Assembly: GCA_946042285.1 (NCBI GenBank)
Contig: CAMGDK010000088.1
Location: 1 to 6,132, forward strand
DNA: 6,132 bases
Direction: 5' to 3'
Origin: an uncultured Clostridia bacterium
Lineage (GTDB): Bacteria; Bacillota; Clostridia; Oscillospirales; Acutalibacteraceae
Shown here: positions 1-6,132 of the stretch, piece by piece
Position numbering within the stretch: position 1 is the first letter of the stretch
Layout: every line of letters starts with the position of its first letter
Translations under genes and position numbers: made by a program
Notes under the pieces: generated by a model
The model's input: the letters and a program-made list of their open reading frames with translations, nothing else
Database searches by the model: none
Told to the model about the DNA's origin: nothing

Positions 1-80
1 TGAAATAAATTTAGTCATAAATCGCTCAAATTCCGCAGCTTAATATGTTTTATACTTTAAATCTGTTACAAATTGTGATA
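1..80. other. Short AT-rich leader, no recognisable gene
   Basis: This is the non-coding or gene-tail sequence at the left edge. One + strand frame is open from base 2 to a TAA at 41-43 and would end in a peptide like EINLVINRSNSAA. That could be the last 13 codons of an upstream gene, but it matches no family I recognise. The terminator-like hairpin just downstream suggests that a + strand transcript does arrive from the left. Nothing else is identifiable here apart from the possible promoter elements listed separately. Confidence 0.35.
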
Positions 81-84
81 AAAT
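56..84 (+). promoter_or_regulatory. Possible sigma-A promoter for the GH127-MATE unit
   Basis: TTTAAA at 56-61 (4 of 6 matches to TTGACA) lies 17 bp before TAAAAT at 79-84 (5 of 6 matches to TATAAT). TG at 76-77 sits one base ahead of that box, making an extended -10. The expected start point is about base 90-92, inside the left arm of the 81-111 hairpin. RNA starting there would lose most of that arm and escape the terminator. The DNA is AT-rich, so chance matches are likely and this is only a candidate. TATACT at 51-56 is another -10-like word, but it has no convincing -35. Confidence 0.4.
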
Positions 85-115
85 GCACTTGGACCAAATC
101 CAAGTGCATTTTTTT
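81..115 (+). terminator. Rho-independent terminator-like hairpin
   Basis: Bases 81-93 and 99-111 are perfect reverse complements (13 bp, core TGCACTTGGA / TCCAAGTGCA) around a 5-nt CCAAA loop. A run of seven T follows at 109-115, two or three of which belong to the stem. This is the classic intrinsic-terminator layout for + strand RNA. It most likely ends an upstream transcript. It sits only 12 nt before the ATG at 128, so it could also act as an attenuator of the GH127 gene. The same palindrome could serve as a repressor operator overlapping the start point. Confidence 0.8.
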
Positions 116-120
116 GAGGG
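116..120 (+). promoter_or_regulatory. Ribosome binding site of the GH127 gene
   Basis: GAGGG lies 7 nt before the ATG at 128, a normal Shine-Dalgarno spacing. It directly abuts the T-run of the preceding hairpin, so the site stays outside the stem even when the hairpin forms. It supports the start at 128. Confidence 0.75.
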
Positions 121-127
121 ATAAATT

Positions 128-2059
128 ATGGATAAGAATAATTTTTCACAACACATAAATCAAAACAGAATCACAATTAACGACCCCTTTTGGAGTAAAT
201 ATATTGAGCTTGTAAGAGATGAGGTTATACCGTATCAATACGAAGCTCTTAATGATAGAATTGACGGGGCTGCAAAAAGCTATTGCATAAATAATTTTGT
301 TAAGGCGGGAAAAATCGCAAAGGATATTAGTAACGGAATTATTCCACCTGTTTATCCCGAGGATAAGTGGGAATATACTGATGACAACTGTGATAAAAAT
401 TCGTTTCACGGTTGGGTATTTCAGGATTCCGACATTTACAAATGGATTGAGGCAGTAGGCTTTTCACTTATTCATAATCCGGATAATGAGCTTGAGGAAA
501 AAGCTGATCAATGTATTGACTTAATTTGCAATGCGCAGCTTGAAAACGGCTACCTTGACACGCTTTACATTATCAATGACACAAGCAAAATATTTACGAA
601 TTTAAAGGATAAGCATGAGCTTTACTGCTTTGGTCACATGGCGGAAGCAGCTGTCAGCTATTACAATGCAACAGGTAAAAGAAAGTTTCTCGATTCAACT
701 TGCAAATTTGCCGATTTGATTTGCAACACCTTTAACGATAACAATATCAAGGGCTATCCCGGTCACGAAATTGCCGAAATGGCACTTGTTAAGCTATACA
801 AGGCAACAGGCAAAAAAAGATACCTCGACACCGCTGATTTCTTTATAAGGCAAAGAGGCAGCAAGCCATACTACTTTGACATGGAGCGCGGATACGACAG
901 AAAGGACGATTCACTTGACTACTTTTACAATCAGGCTCATGTTGAGCCTGTAAATCAAGATGAGGCGGTAGGTCATGCAGTAAGAGGTGTATATCTGTAC
1001 AGCGGTATGGCAGATGTTGCAAGGGAGCTTGTTAACGAAAAGCTTTTTGATGCATGCGAAAAAATATGGGATAATATTGAAAACAAAAAGCTTTATGTAA
1101 CAGGAGGAATTGGTGCAACGGTTGACGGCGAAGCATTTTCATTCAATTATGATTTGCCAAACGACCTCGCCTACTCCGAAACCTGTGCTTCAATCGGCTT
1201 AATATTTTTTGCAAGAAGAATGCTTGAAATTGAGCCTAATAGAAAATATGCAGATGTTATGGAAAGAGCTTTATACAATTGCGTCCTTTCGGGAATGGCT
1301 GAGGACGGTAAATCGTTTTTCTATGTTAATCCGCTTGAGGTGTTGCCTGAAGCGTCACACAAGGATTCAAGAAAACGGCACATAAAAACAGTTAGGCAAA
1401 AATGGTTTGGCTGCGCCTGCTGTCCTCCTAATCTTGCAAGGTTAATTTGCTCAATCGGAGAATACTCCTTTACCGAAAATGATAATACTGTTTTTTCTCA
1501 CCTTTTTGTAGGAGGAAGAATATCAACAAGACACGGTGAAATCACAGTTAATTCAAGCTATCTTGACAACGGTAATGTTTCGTTTAGTATCAAGCCGAAT
1601 GAAAGCTTTAGCTTTGCAATAAGAATTCCTAAATGGTGCAGGAATTTCAGCATATCAAAGGACTATGAGCTGATTGACGGATACGCTTATATTAAAATCG
1701 ACAGTGAGTGCGATATTGATGTGTGCTTTGAAATTAAGCCGAGAATTGTTTGCTGCTCAAACCTTGTCAGAGCAAACATAGGCAAGGCTTGTGTTATGCG
1801 AGGTCCGGTTGTTTACTGTGCCGAGGAAATCGACAACGGCAAAAATCTTCAGCTACTAAGGCTGTCACACGAAAAGGAATTAGATTATGACGGTGAGTTC
1901 ATAATTGCAAACGGCTTCAAGGAGAAAATCAACGAAGATTTATATTATGATTTTGATGGTAAAACAAAGGAAAAGGAATGTCAAATCAAGCTAATCCCCT
2001 ACTGCAAGTGGGGTAACAGAGGGGAAAATGAAATGACAGTATATCTAAATTTACGGTGA
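128..2059 (+). CDS. GH127-family beta-L-arabinofuranosidase (DUF1680)
   Basis: This 643-residue protein matches the length of GH127 enzymes such as Bifidobacterium HypBA1 (about 658 residues). These are retaining exo-enzymes that release beta-L-arabinofuranose from plant glycoprotein or pectin oligosaccharides, using a zinc-bound cysteine nucleophile. The signature residues are visible. Glu335 (in DGEAF) corresponds to the HypBA1 acid/base Glu322. Glu351 and Cys353 (in SETCAS) and Cys431/Cys432 (in CACCPPN) match the Glu-Cys-Cys-Cys zinc site, with Cys431 as the expected nucleophile. An (alpha/alpha)-barrel-like part (about 15-450, including GHAVRG at 282-287) precedes a beta-rich C-terminal part. 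There is no signal peptide, and the protein carries 23 cysteines, so it should be cytosolic and act on imported oligosaccharides. GAGGG 7 nt upstream supports the ATG start. It is the first gene of a unit with the MATE gene 4 nt downstream. The family call is strong; the exact sugar linkage is inferred, since related families (GH146 and other DUF1680 enzymes) share these motifs. Confidence 0.9.
   Translation: MDKNNFSQHINQNRITINDPFWSKYIELVRDEVIPYQYEALNDRIDGAAKSYCINNFVKAGKIAKDISNGIIPPVYPEDKWEYTDDNCDKNSFHGWVFQDSDIYKWIEAVGFSLIHNPDNELEEKADQCIDLICNAQLENGYLDTLYIINDTSKIFTNLKDKHELYCFGHMAEAAVSYYNATGKRKFLDSTCKFADLICNTFNDNNIKGYPGHEIAEMALVKLYKATGKKRYLDTADFFIRQRGSKPYYFDMERGYDRKDDSLDYFYNQAHVEPVNQDEAVGHAVRGVYLYSGMADVARELVNEKLFDACEKIWDNIENKKLYVTGGIGATVDGEAFSFNYDLPNDLAYSETCASIGLIFFARRMLEIEPNRKYADVMERALYNCVLSGMAEDGKSFFYVNPLEVLPEASHKDSRKRHIKTVRQKWFGCACCPPNLARLICSIGEYSFTENDNTVFSHLFVGGRISTRHGEITVNSSYLDNGNVSFSIKPNESFSFAIRIPKWCRNFSISKDYELIDGYAYIKIDSECDIDVCFEIKPRIVCCSNLVRANIGKACVMRGPVVYCAEEIDNGKNLQLLRLSHEKELDYDGEFIIANGFKEKINEDLYYDFDGKTKEKECQIKLIPYCKWGNRGENEMTVYLNLR
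2055..2059 (+). promoter_or_regulatory. Weak ribosome site overlapping the GH127 stop codon
   Basis: GGTGA spans the end of the GH127 reading frame, including its TGA, and lies only 4 nt before the MATE ATG at 2064. Its match and spacing are poor. Translation of the MATE gene therefore probably relies on ribosomes finishing the GH127 gene (translational coupling). Confidence 0.45.
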
Positions 2060-2063
2060 AATA

Positions 2064-3437
2064 ATGTCAAACAAAAAATATAAAAGCAAATATGAAAGAT
2101 TGGCAAATCAGCCTGTTAAATCGCTGATTTCCTCGCTTGCCGCTCCTACAATTCTGACTATGCTTGTTTCTGCCTTATATAACATGGCAGACAGTTATTT
2201 TGTAGGAAAAATAGACACAACATCTGTTGCATCTGTCGGAATCGTTTTTTCAATAATGACACTGCTTCAGGCGGTGGGATTCTTTTTCGGTAACGGAAGC
2301 GGTATTGTTATCAGCAAGGAGCTTGGCAGAAAAAACAGGGCTAAGGCTGCGATTTATGCATCAACTGCTTTTTTCACCGCTGTGGGAATCGGTGTTGCTT
2401 TAGCAATATGCGGTTTCTTTTTCAGCGAGCCGCTTGCAAGGCTTTTAGGTGCAACCTCAACAACAATAAAAAGCGCGTCGGGTTATCTTAAAATAATTCT
2501 TTTAGGCTCACCGTTTATACTCGGTTCATTCGTAATGAATAATCATTTAAGGTATCAAGGCAGTGCCGTTTATTCAATGATGGGCATAGTAAGCGGCGGA
2601 ATTATTAACATCTTGCTTGATCCGTTATTCATATTTTCGTTTAAGTTAGGTGTAAAGGGTGCGGCACTTGCAACAATCATCAGTCAAGCAATAGGCTTTG
2701 TTATTCTGCTTTTAGGCACTCACAAAAACGACAATATCCGTTTTTCGTTAAAATCGTTCAAATTCAGCAACGAGGTATATGTGACAATAATAAAAAACGG
2801 TCTGCCCTCACTTGCAAGACAAGGCATCAACACTATTGCAAACATTACGATGAATTTTGCGTGTGCGCCGTTTGGTGATGCGGCAGTTGCAGGAATGAGC
2901 GTTTTTAACAGAGTAATGTTTTTAGGCTTTGCCGTAACGCTTGGATTCGGGCAAGGCTATCAACCTGTTTGCAGCTTTAACAACGGTGCAAAAAGATACG
3001 ACAGAGTATATGACGGGTATAAATTCACTGCAATTGTTACAACGGCAATTATCACTGCATTTGCAATACTGTCTATGATTTTTGCCCCGCAAATGATTGC
3101 CGTATTCAGAGATGATGCAGATGTAGTTCAAATCGGTGCAAGGGCATTACGATTTCAATGCATGGCGTTGCCAATTGTTGCATTCAGCACACTGACAACC
3201 ATGCTAATGCAATCGCTTGAAATTTCCGGCAAGGCAACAATCCTATCTCTTTCAAGACAAGGAATTTTCTATATCCCGTTAATGCTTTTGTTACCAAAGC
3301 TATTTGGAGTAACAGGCATACAAATTGTACAACCGATTGCAGAATATCTCAGCCTTGCACTCACTCTTATTTTGGCAACAAAGGAGATTAAGAGGCTAAA
3401 AGGCTTGTCTGACAGCATAAAAAACAAAAGCATATAA
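2064..3437 (+). CDS. MATE-family multidrug/toxin efflux-type transporter
   Basis: This 457-residue inner-membrane protein has the normal MATE length. MATE proteins export organic, often cationic, compounds in exchange for Na+ or H+. The sequence shows about twelve hydrophobic segments in two six-helix halves (roughly 21-216 and 240-440), joined by a polar stretch near 218-238. Family hallmarks include AAPTILTML and LYNMADSYFVG in helix 1 (26-48), NILLDPLFIF (182-191) in the first half, and GFGQGYQPVCSFNNGAKRYD (294-313) in the second half, which resembles the MepA/NorM-type GxxQGxQP signature. A basic N-terminus (KKYKSKYER) should face the cytosol. The gene is intact and ends in TAA inside the A-tract of the downstream terminator. 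Its position 4 nt after the GH127 gene implies co-transcription. The substrate cannot be read from sequence; a drug, a plant phenolic or aglycone, or a metabolite are all possible. Confidence 0.9.
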   Translation: MSNKKYKSKYERLANQPVKSLISSLAAPTILTMLVSALYNMADSYFVGKIDTTSVASVGIVFSIMTLLQAVGFFFGNGSGIVISKELGRKNRAKAAIYASTAFFTAVGIGVALAICGFFFSEPLARLLGATSTTIKSASGYLKIILLGSPFILGSFVMNNHLRYQGSAVYSMMGIVSGGIINILLDPLFIFSFKLGVKGAALATIISQAIGFVILLLGTHKNDNIRFSLKSFKFSNEVYVTIIKNGLPSLARQGINTIANITMNFACAPFGDAAVAGMSVFNRVMFLGFAVTLGFGQGYQPVCSFNNGAKRYDRVYDGYKFTAIVTTAIITAFAILSMIFAPQMIAVFRDDADVVQIGARALRFQCMALPIVAFSTLTTMLMQSLEISGKATILSLSRQGIFYIPLMLLLPKLFGVTGIQIVQPIAEYLSLALTLILATKEIKRLKGLSDSIKNKSI

Positions 3438-3439
3438 AA

Positions 3440-3469
3440 AAACCGAAAGCAAAAATCTGCTTTCGGTTT
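3440..3469. terminator. Bidirectional intrinsic terminator between convergent genes
   Basis: Bases 3440-3451 and 3458-3469 form a perfect 12-bp stem (core CCGAAAGCA / TGCTTTCGG) around a 6-nt AAAATC loop. On the - strand the stem runs into a seven-T tract (complement of A at 3436-3442), a strong terminator for the phosphatase-side transcript. On the + strand the trailing tract is the weaker TTTCTTTAA, serving the MATE transcript. The hairpin begins 3 nt after the MATE stop and ends 3 nt before the phosphatase stop, so both convergent units share it. Confidence 0.88.
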
Positions 3470-3471
3470 CT

Positions 3472-4200
3472 TTAATGTCTTGTATCATCTTCGTAGCATT
3501 CGCAATACCGAGCCTGGAATGAGGGCTCCTCATCTCCTGCATAAAGATGACTCAAATCGCCATACTGAACACAGGTGAATATTGCCTTGCCCTGATCCCT
3601 CTCCTGCGTTACAAGCCTTGTAACAGCAGTTGGGAGTGCTACGAAATTGTGCCACATAATCATCGGTGACACGCTGAAAATACGAGATAGAATAACGCTC
3701 TCGACACCAAAATGACAAAATAAAACTATAATATCATGGTTTGAGCTTTCAACATCATAAATTCTGCCTGACTTAATATAGCCGTGCTTTTTCAGTAGCT
3801 CATCAACACCGTCACACACTTTTTCATAGTGACGCTTAACATCACCATTTTTCATAAGCTCAACATCAAGCCACTTATCGTAGGAATAATAATCATCTAT
3901 GCCCGTCCAATAATTTGGCTTTCTGTCCCAGCACTGTTGCTTATTTAACAGCTTACCCACAGTACCCTGAAACTCCCTTGCCCAATCAAGCGTTTCGGCG
4001 CTTTCGCCTAACCTATCAAGAGTGTATGATGCAGTCTTTTGCGCTCTTCCGAGAGGTGAGCAATAGAAATAAATATTTTTATCCTTTGGAAGCTGCTTCT
4101 CAAGCCTTTCGGCAAGAAGCTTGGCTTCTCGAACACCTTTTTCCGTCAACGAATCTCTGACATAATCGGGATCCCCGTGACGAATAATCCATAGTTCCAT
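3472..4200 (-). CDS. Histidine phosphatase superfamily protein (phosphoglycerate mutase-like fold)
   Basis: This 242-residue protein belongs to the branch-1 histidine phosphatases, which transfer phosphate through a phospho-histidine. The catalytic set is complete: Arg7-His8-Gly9 (RHG, nucleophile His8) at the very N-terminus, Arg52 (in SPLGRAQKTA), Glu76 (in AREFQG) as the likely acid, and His163 (in FCHFG). A longer segment at about 83-150, rich in Trp/Tyr/Asp (WTGIDDYYSYDKW), probably forms the substrate-specificity cap. The C-terminus is acidic and Cys-containing. It is cytosolic, with no signal or membrane segment. GGAG 6 nt before the ATG supports the start. It is the last gene of the metH-rrf2 unit, 15 nt after rrf2, and ends at the shared terminator. 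The substrate is unknown. The lack of extended mutase features argues for a phosphatase rather than a glycolytic mutase. The B12 link suggests CobC (alpha-ribazole phosphatase) as an alternative, but nothing in the sequence specifically supports it. Confidence 0.85.
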   Translation of the reverse strand: MELWIIRHGDPDYVRDSLTEKGVREAKLLAERLEKQLPKDKNIYFYCSPLGRAQKTASYTLDRLGESAETLDWAREFQGTVGKLLNKQQCWDRKPNYWTGIDDYYSYDKWLDVELMKNGDVKRHYEKVCDGVDELLKKHGYIKSGRIYDVESSNHDIIVLFCHFGVESVILSRIFSVSPMIMWHNFVALPTAVTRLVTQERDQGKAIFTCVQYGDLSHLYAGDEEPSFQARYCECYEDDTRH

Positions 4201-4206
4201 ATCAAT

Positions 4207-4210
4207 CTCC
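4207..4210 (-). promoter_or_regulatory. Ribosome binding site of the histidine phosphatase gene
   Basis: GGAG on the - strand lies 6 nt before the ATG at 4200, inside the 15-nt gap after the rrf2 stop. The spacing is near ideal and fixes the start so that the RHG catalytic motif falls at residues 7-9, as expected for the family. Confidence 0.7.
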
Positions 4211-4215
4211 TATTT

Positions 4216-4611
4216 TTAGATTATATCAGCAAGAGTTTTTGACATAAGAAATTCCTCAATAACATCGTCAAGCTCTTTCCATAGCAGATGTGTTTTACAA
4301 TTGCAGGCATTCTCACACGGGTCTTGACCTCCGACACATGCAACAGGTGCCAAGCTACCCTCAGCGATATTAAGTATTTCGGCTATTGTGTACTCATTAG
4401 GAGATTTATTCAAGGAATATCCGCCGTTTTTACCTCTCGCACTTTTAAGTAATCCACCTTTATTGAGTGAAGAAATGATTATTTCAAGGTATTTTATTCC
4501 AACACCCTCCTCGTCGGCAATATCCTTAAGAGAAACCGGGCCTTCTTCTTGATGAGTTGCAAGATATGCCATAATTTTAAGAGCATATCTACCCTTTGTT
4601 GAGACCATCAT
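4216..4611 (-). CDS. Rrf2-family transcriptional regulator with cysteine cluster
   Basis: This 131-residue protein is a DNA-binding repressor or sensor of the Rrf2 family (IscR, NsrR, CymR, RirA). Its N-terminus (STKGRYALKIMAYLA) and winged helix-turn-helix (about 26-66, with SLKDIADEEGV and SARGKNGGYSL) are typical. Cys92, Cys99, Cys103 and Cys105 plus His108 lie after the DNA-binding part. This resembles the Fe-S ligand region of IscR (Cys92, Cys98, Cys104, His107) with slightly different spacing and one extra Cys, so cluster binding is plausible but unproven. The gene overlaps the end of metH by 4 nt (ATGA) and has a GGAGG site inside metH. A second ATG follows immediately; the first has the better 9-nt spacing. 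It precedes the phosphatase gene. Its placement with metH, rather than with iscS/iscU, hints at control of sulfur amino acid or B12-linked genes. Self-regulation of the operon is possible, but the promoter is off the window. Confidence 0.9.
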   Translation of the reverse strand: MMVSTKGRYALKIMAYLATHQEEGPVSLKDIADEEGVGIKYLEIIISSLNKGGLLKSARGKNGGYSLNKSPNEYTIAEILNIAEGSLAPVACVGGQDPCENACNCKTHLLWKELDDVIEEFLMSKTLADII

Positions 4612-6132
4612 TTTTCTTCACCTCCAAAATACGCCTTTGCTATTCTTACACTTTCCATAGCATCCTTTGCGTAAAAATCTGCATTTATCATTTTGGCATA
4701 CGATTTTGTAAGCACTGCACCGCCAACCTGTACCTTGGCATCGGTATTATCGTGAATGAGCTTAATCGTTTTCTCCATATTTGGAACAGTAGTTGTCATC
4801 AATGCCGACAGGCAAACAAGCTTTGCATCATTCTTTATTGTTTCTTCAAGAACCTTTTCGCATTTTACATCCTTACCGAGATCAATTACATCGAATCCAT
4901 AGTTTTCAAGAAGAACCTTGACAATGTTTTTACCGATGTCGTGAATATCGCCCTCGACGGTTGCAATTATTATTTTGTTGCCACTGCTTTGCTTTTGACC
5001 GGACATGAGAATATTAGCCTTAATAACGCTGAATGCTTCCTTTGCCGCATCGGCACTCATAAGAAGCTGCGGTAAAAAAATCTTATTGCTTTCAAAGCCG
5101 ACACCGACATCATCAAGCGCAGGAATAATATAATCGTTTATTACATCCATAGCGGATGTATTTTCAAGACGCTTACCGGCAAAATGAGCAGCATCATCCT
5201 TGAGTCCTTTAATAATTGCAGTCTTTAAATCTAATGAAGAGCTTTCCCTTGGTGCCGCCTCTGCAAGTGTGACGGAATCAATATACTCTGCACAGTTATT
5301 ATCGTAGCCCGAAAGCGCATTGTATGAATAATAAGCATTCATCATCGAGTCACTCAACGGATTTATAATACCGGCGGAAAGTCCCGCCTGAAGAGCAAGT
5401 GTAAAGAACGCAGTATTTATCACCTCACGCTTCGGCAATCCAAAGCTGATATTAGACACACCGAGAACTGTTGCAACACCAAGCTCATTTCTTATATAGC
5501 TTACTGCCTTAAGTGTTTCAATGGCGTTTGAGCTATCGGTTGAAACAGTCATGGTCAACGCATCAACTACAAGGTCTTTTTTATCAATACCGTATTCTGC
5601 GGCAGTATCGATAATTCTTTTTGCTATTTCAATTCTACCCTCGGCAGTGCTTGGAATACCTGTTTCATCAAGGCAAAGACAAACCGTAACACCGCCGTAT
5701 TTCTTAACAAGCGGGAAAACTGCCTGCATAGAGCTTTTTTTACCGTTAACAGAGTTAATCATTGCCTTGCCGTTGTAAATACGCATCGCGGACTCAAGTG
5801 CAATCGGATCGGATGAATCAAGCTGAAGAGGTAATGACATAACGCTTTGAAGGCTATATACGGAATCTCTGAGCATTTGAACCTCGTCAATCTCCGGCAA
5901 GCCGACATTGACATCAAGTATATGCGCTCCCTTTTCCTTTTGAGCAATACCCTCTTTAATTATATAATCCAAGTCGTTATTACGAAGAGCCTCCTTAAAA
6001 AGCTTTTTACCGGTAGGATTTATTCTCTCGCCGATAATTACAGGCTTATCACCGATAGTAACGCTTGATGAATAAGAGGTTACAACCGTGTTATTCTTAG
6101 GCTCGGGAACATCGTCGGGTATATCCTTACAA
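4608..6132 (-). CDS. metH: Cobalamin-dependent methionine synthase, 5'-truncated by the window edge
   Basis: The enzyme moves the methyl group of 5-methyl-tetrahydrofolate via cobalamin to homocysteine, making methionine. The frame is open to the right edge, so 507 codons are visible (first full codon at 6131) and the true start is off the window. A TTG at 5972 is an internal Leu, not the start. In visible numbering, a linker (about 1-30) is followed by the folate-binding domain, which opens with VIIGERINPTGKK (31-43) and continues through AHILDVNVGLP to about residue 300. Next come the helical B12 cap (about 310-375, LPQLLMSADAAKEAF) and the B12-binding Rossmann domain (about 385-507). The last carries the DxHxxG motif DIHDIG, whose His397 is the lower cobalt ligand. 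The homocysteine-binding domain is expected upstream, off the window. The protein ends right after the B12 domain and lacks the AdoMet-binding reactivation domain, as in Thermotoga and many Clostridia. A stand-alone folate:corrinoid methyltransferase is less likely because of the linker before the folate domain. Confidence 0.9.
   Translation of the reverse strand, partial: CKDIPDDVPEPKNNTVVTSYSSSVTIGDKPVIIGERINPTGKKLFKEALRNNDLDYIIKEGIAQKEKGAHILDVNVGLPEIDEVQMLRDSVYSLQSVMSLPLQLDSSDPIALESAMRIYNGKAMINSVNGKKSSMQAVFPLVKKYGGVTVCLCLDETGIPSTAEGRIEIAKRIIDTAAEYGIDKKDLVVDALTMTVSTDSSNAIETLKAVSYIRNELGVATVLGVSNISFGLPKREVINTAFFTLALQAGLSAGIINPLSDSMMNAYYSYNALSGYDNNCAEYIDSVTLAEAAPRESSSLDLKTAIIKGLKDDAAHFAGKRLENTSAMDVINDYIIPALDDVGVGFESNKIFLPQLLMSADAAKEAFSVIKANILMSGQKQSSGNKIIIATVEGDIHDIGKNIVKVLLENYGFDVIDLGKDVKCEKVLEETIKNDAKLVCLSALMTTTVPNMEKTIKLIHDNTDAKVQVGGAVLTKSYAKMINADFYAKDAMESVRIAKAYFGGEEK
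4621..4625 (-). promoter_or_regulatory. Strong ribosome site for rrf2 inside the metH tail
   Basis: The - strand reads GGAGGTGA, a near-perfect match to the 16S rRNA tail, 9 nt before the rrf2 ATG. The same bases encode the Gly-Gly-Glu at the MetH C-terminus. With the ATGA overlap, this points to independent but coupled initiation of the regulator. Confidence 0.8.

Noticed and set aside
1..127. Riboswitch in the GH127 leader
   Set aside because: The leader is short and shows only one simple hairpin with a T-run. I see no conserved multi-stem core, and a terminator explains the structure.
146..409. Open - strand frame of 87 codons inside the GH127 gene
   Set aside because: The hydrophobic-looking peptide is the antisense reading of AT-rich GH127 codons. 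No promoter or ribosome site supports it.
3915..4160. Open + strand frame of 81 codons opposite the phosphatase gene
   Set aside because: It is fully antisense to the N-terminal catalytic half of the histidine phosphatase, with no ribosome site or recognisable domain.
4596..5075. Open + strand frame of 159 codons opposite metH
   Set aside because: It lies antisense to the strongly supported B12 domain of MetH, has no plausible ribosome site and gives a cysteine/tyrosine-rich peptide with no family features. It is a shadow of the opposite coding frame.
5970..5972. TTG as the start codon of the metH reading frame
   Set aside because: The same frame continues upstream without a stop to the window edge and encodes the conserved VIIGERINPTGKK opening of the folate domain, so this TTG is an internal leucine.

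Overview
The window looks like ordinary metabolic chromosome from a low-GC anaerobic Gram-positive bacterium. Gut-type Clostridia (Oscillospiraceae/Lachnospiraceae-like) is the most likely source, but this is inference. It rests on AT-rich DNA, strong GGAGG-type ribosome sites, two U-tract hairpin terminators, a cytosolic GH127 enzyme, a cobalamin-dependent methionine synthase without its reactivation domain, and a cysteine-bearing Rrf2 regulator. I see no phage, transposon, CRISPR, tRNA or rRNA sequence.

Layout. Bases 1-127 are a leader with a 13-bp perfect hairpin plus T-run (81-115) and a possible promoter that overlaps it. Bases 128-3437 (+ strand) hold a two-gene unit: a GH127-family beta-L-arabinofuranosidase, then a MATE-family membrane transporter 4 nt downstream. 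Bases 3440-3469 form a hairpin between convergent genes that can terminate transcription from both sides. Bases 3472-6132 (- strand) hold a compact three-gene unit, read right to left: metH (its 5' part is off the window), an Rrf2-family regulator overlapping metH by 4 nt (ATGA), and a histidine phosphatase 15 nt further on.

How the genes work together. The + strand unit probably trims beta-L-arabinofuranosyl groups from imported plant-cell-wall oligosaccharides. The substrate of its MATE partner is unknown. The - strand unit joins B12-dependent methionine synthesis to a regulator with an Fe-S-type cysteine cluster, which suggests sulfur or redox feedback. The phosphatase's link to that job is unclear.

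No undescribed biological system is evident. The points most worth a second look are the terminator/promoter overlap before the GH127 gene, the metH-rrf2 coupling with its altered cysteine spacing, the GH127-MATE pairing, and the missing MetH reactivation domain.
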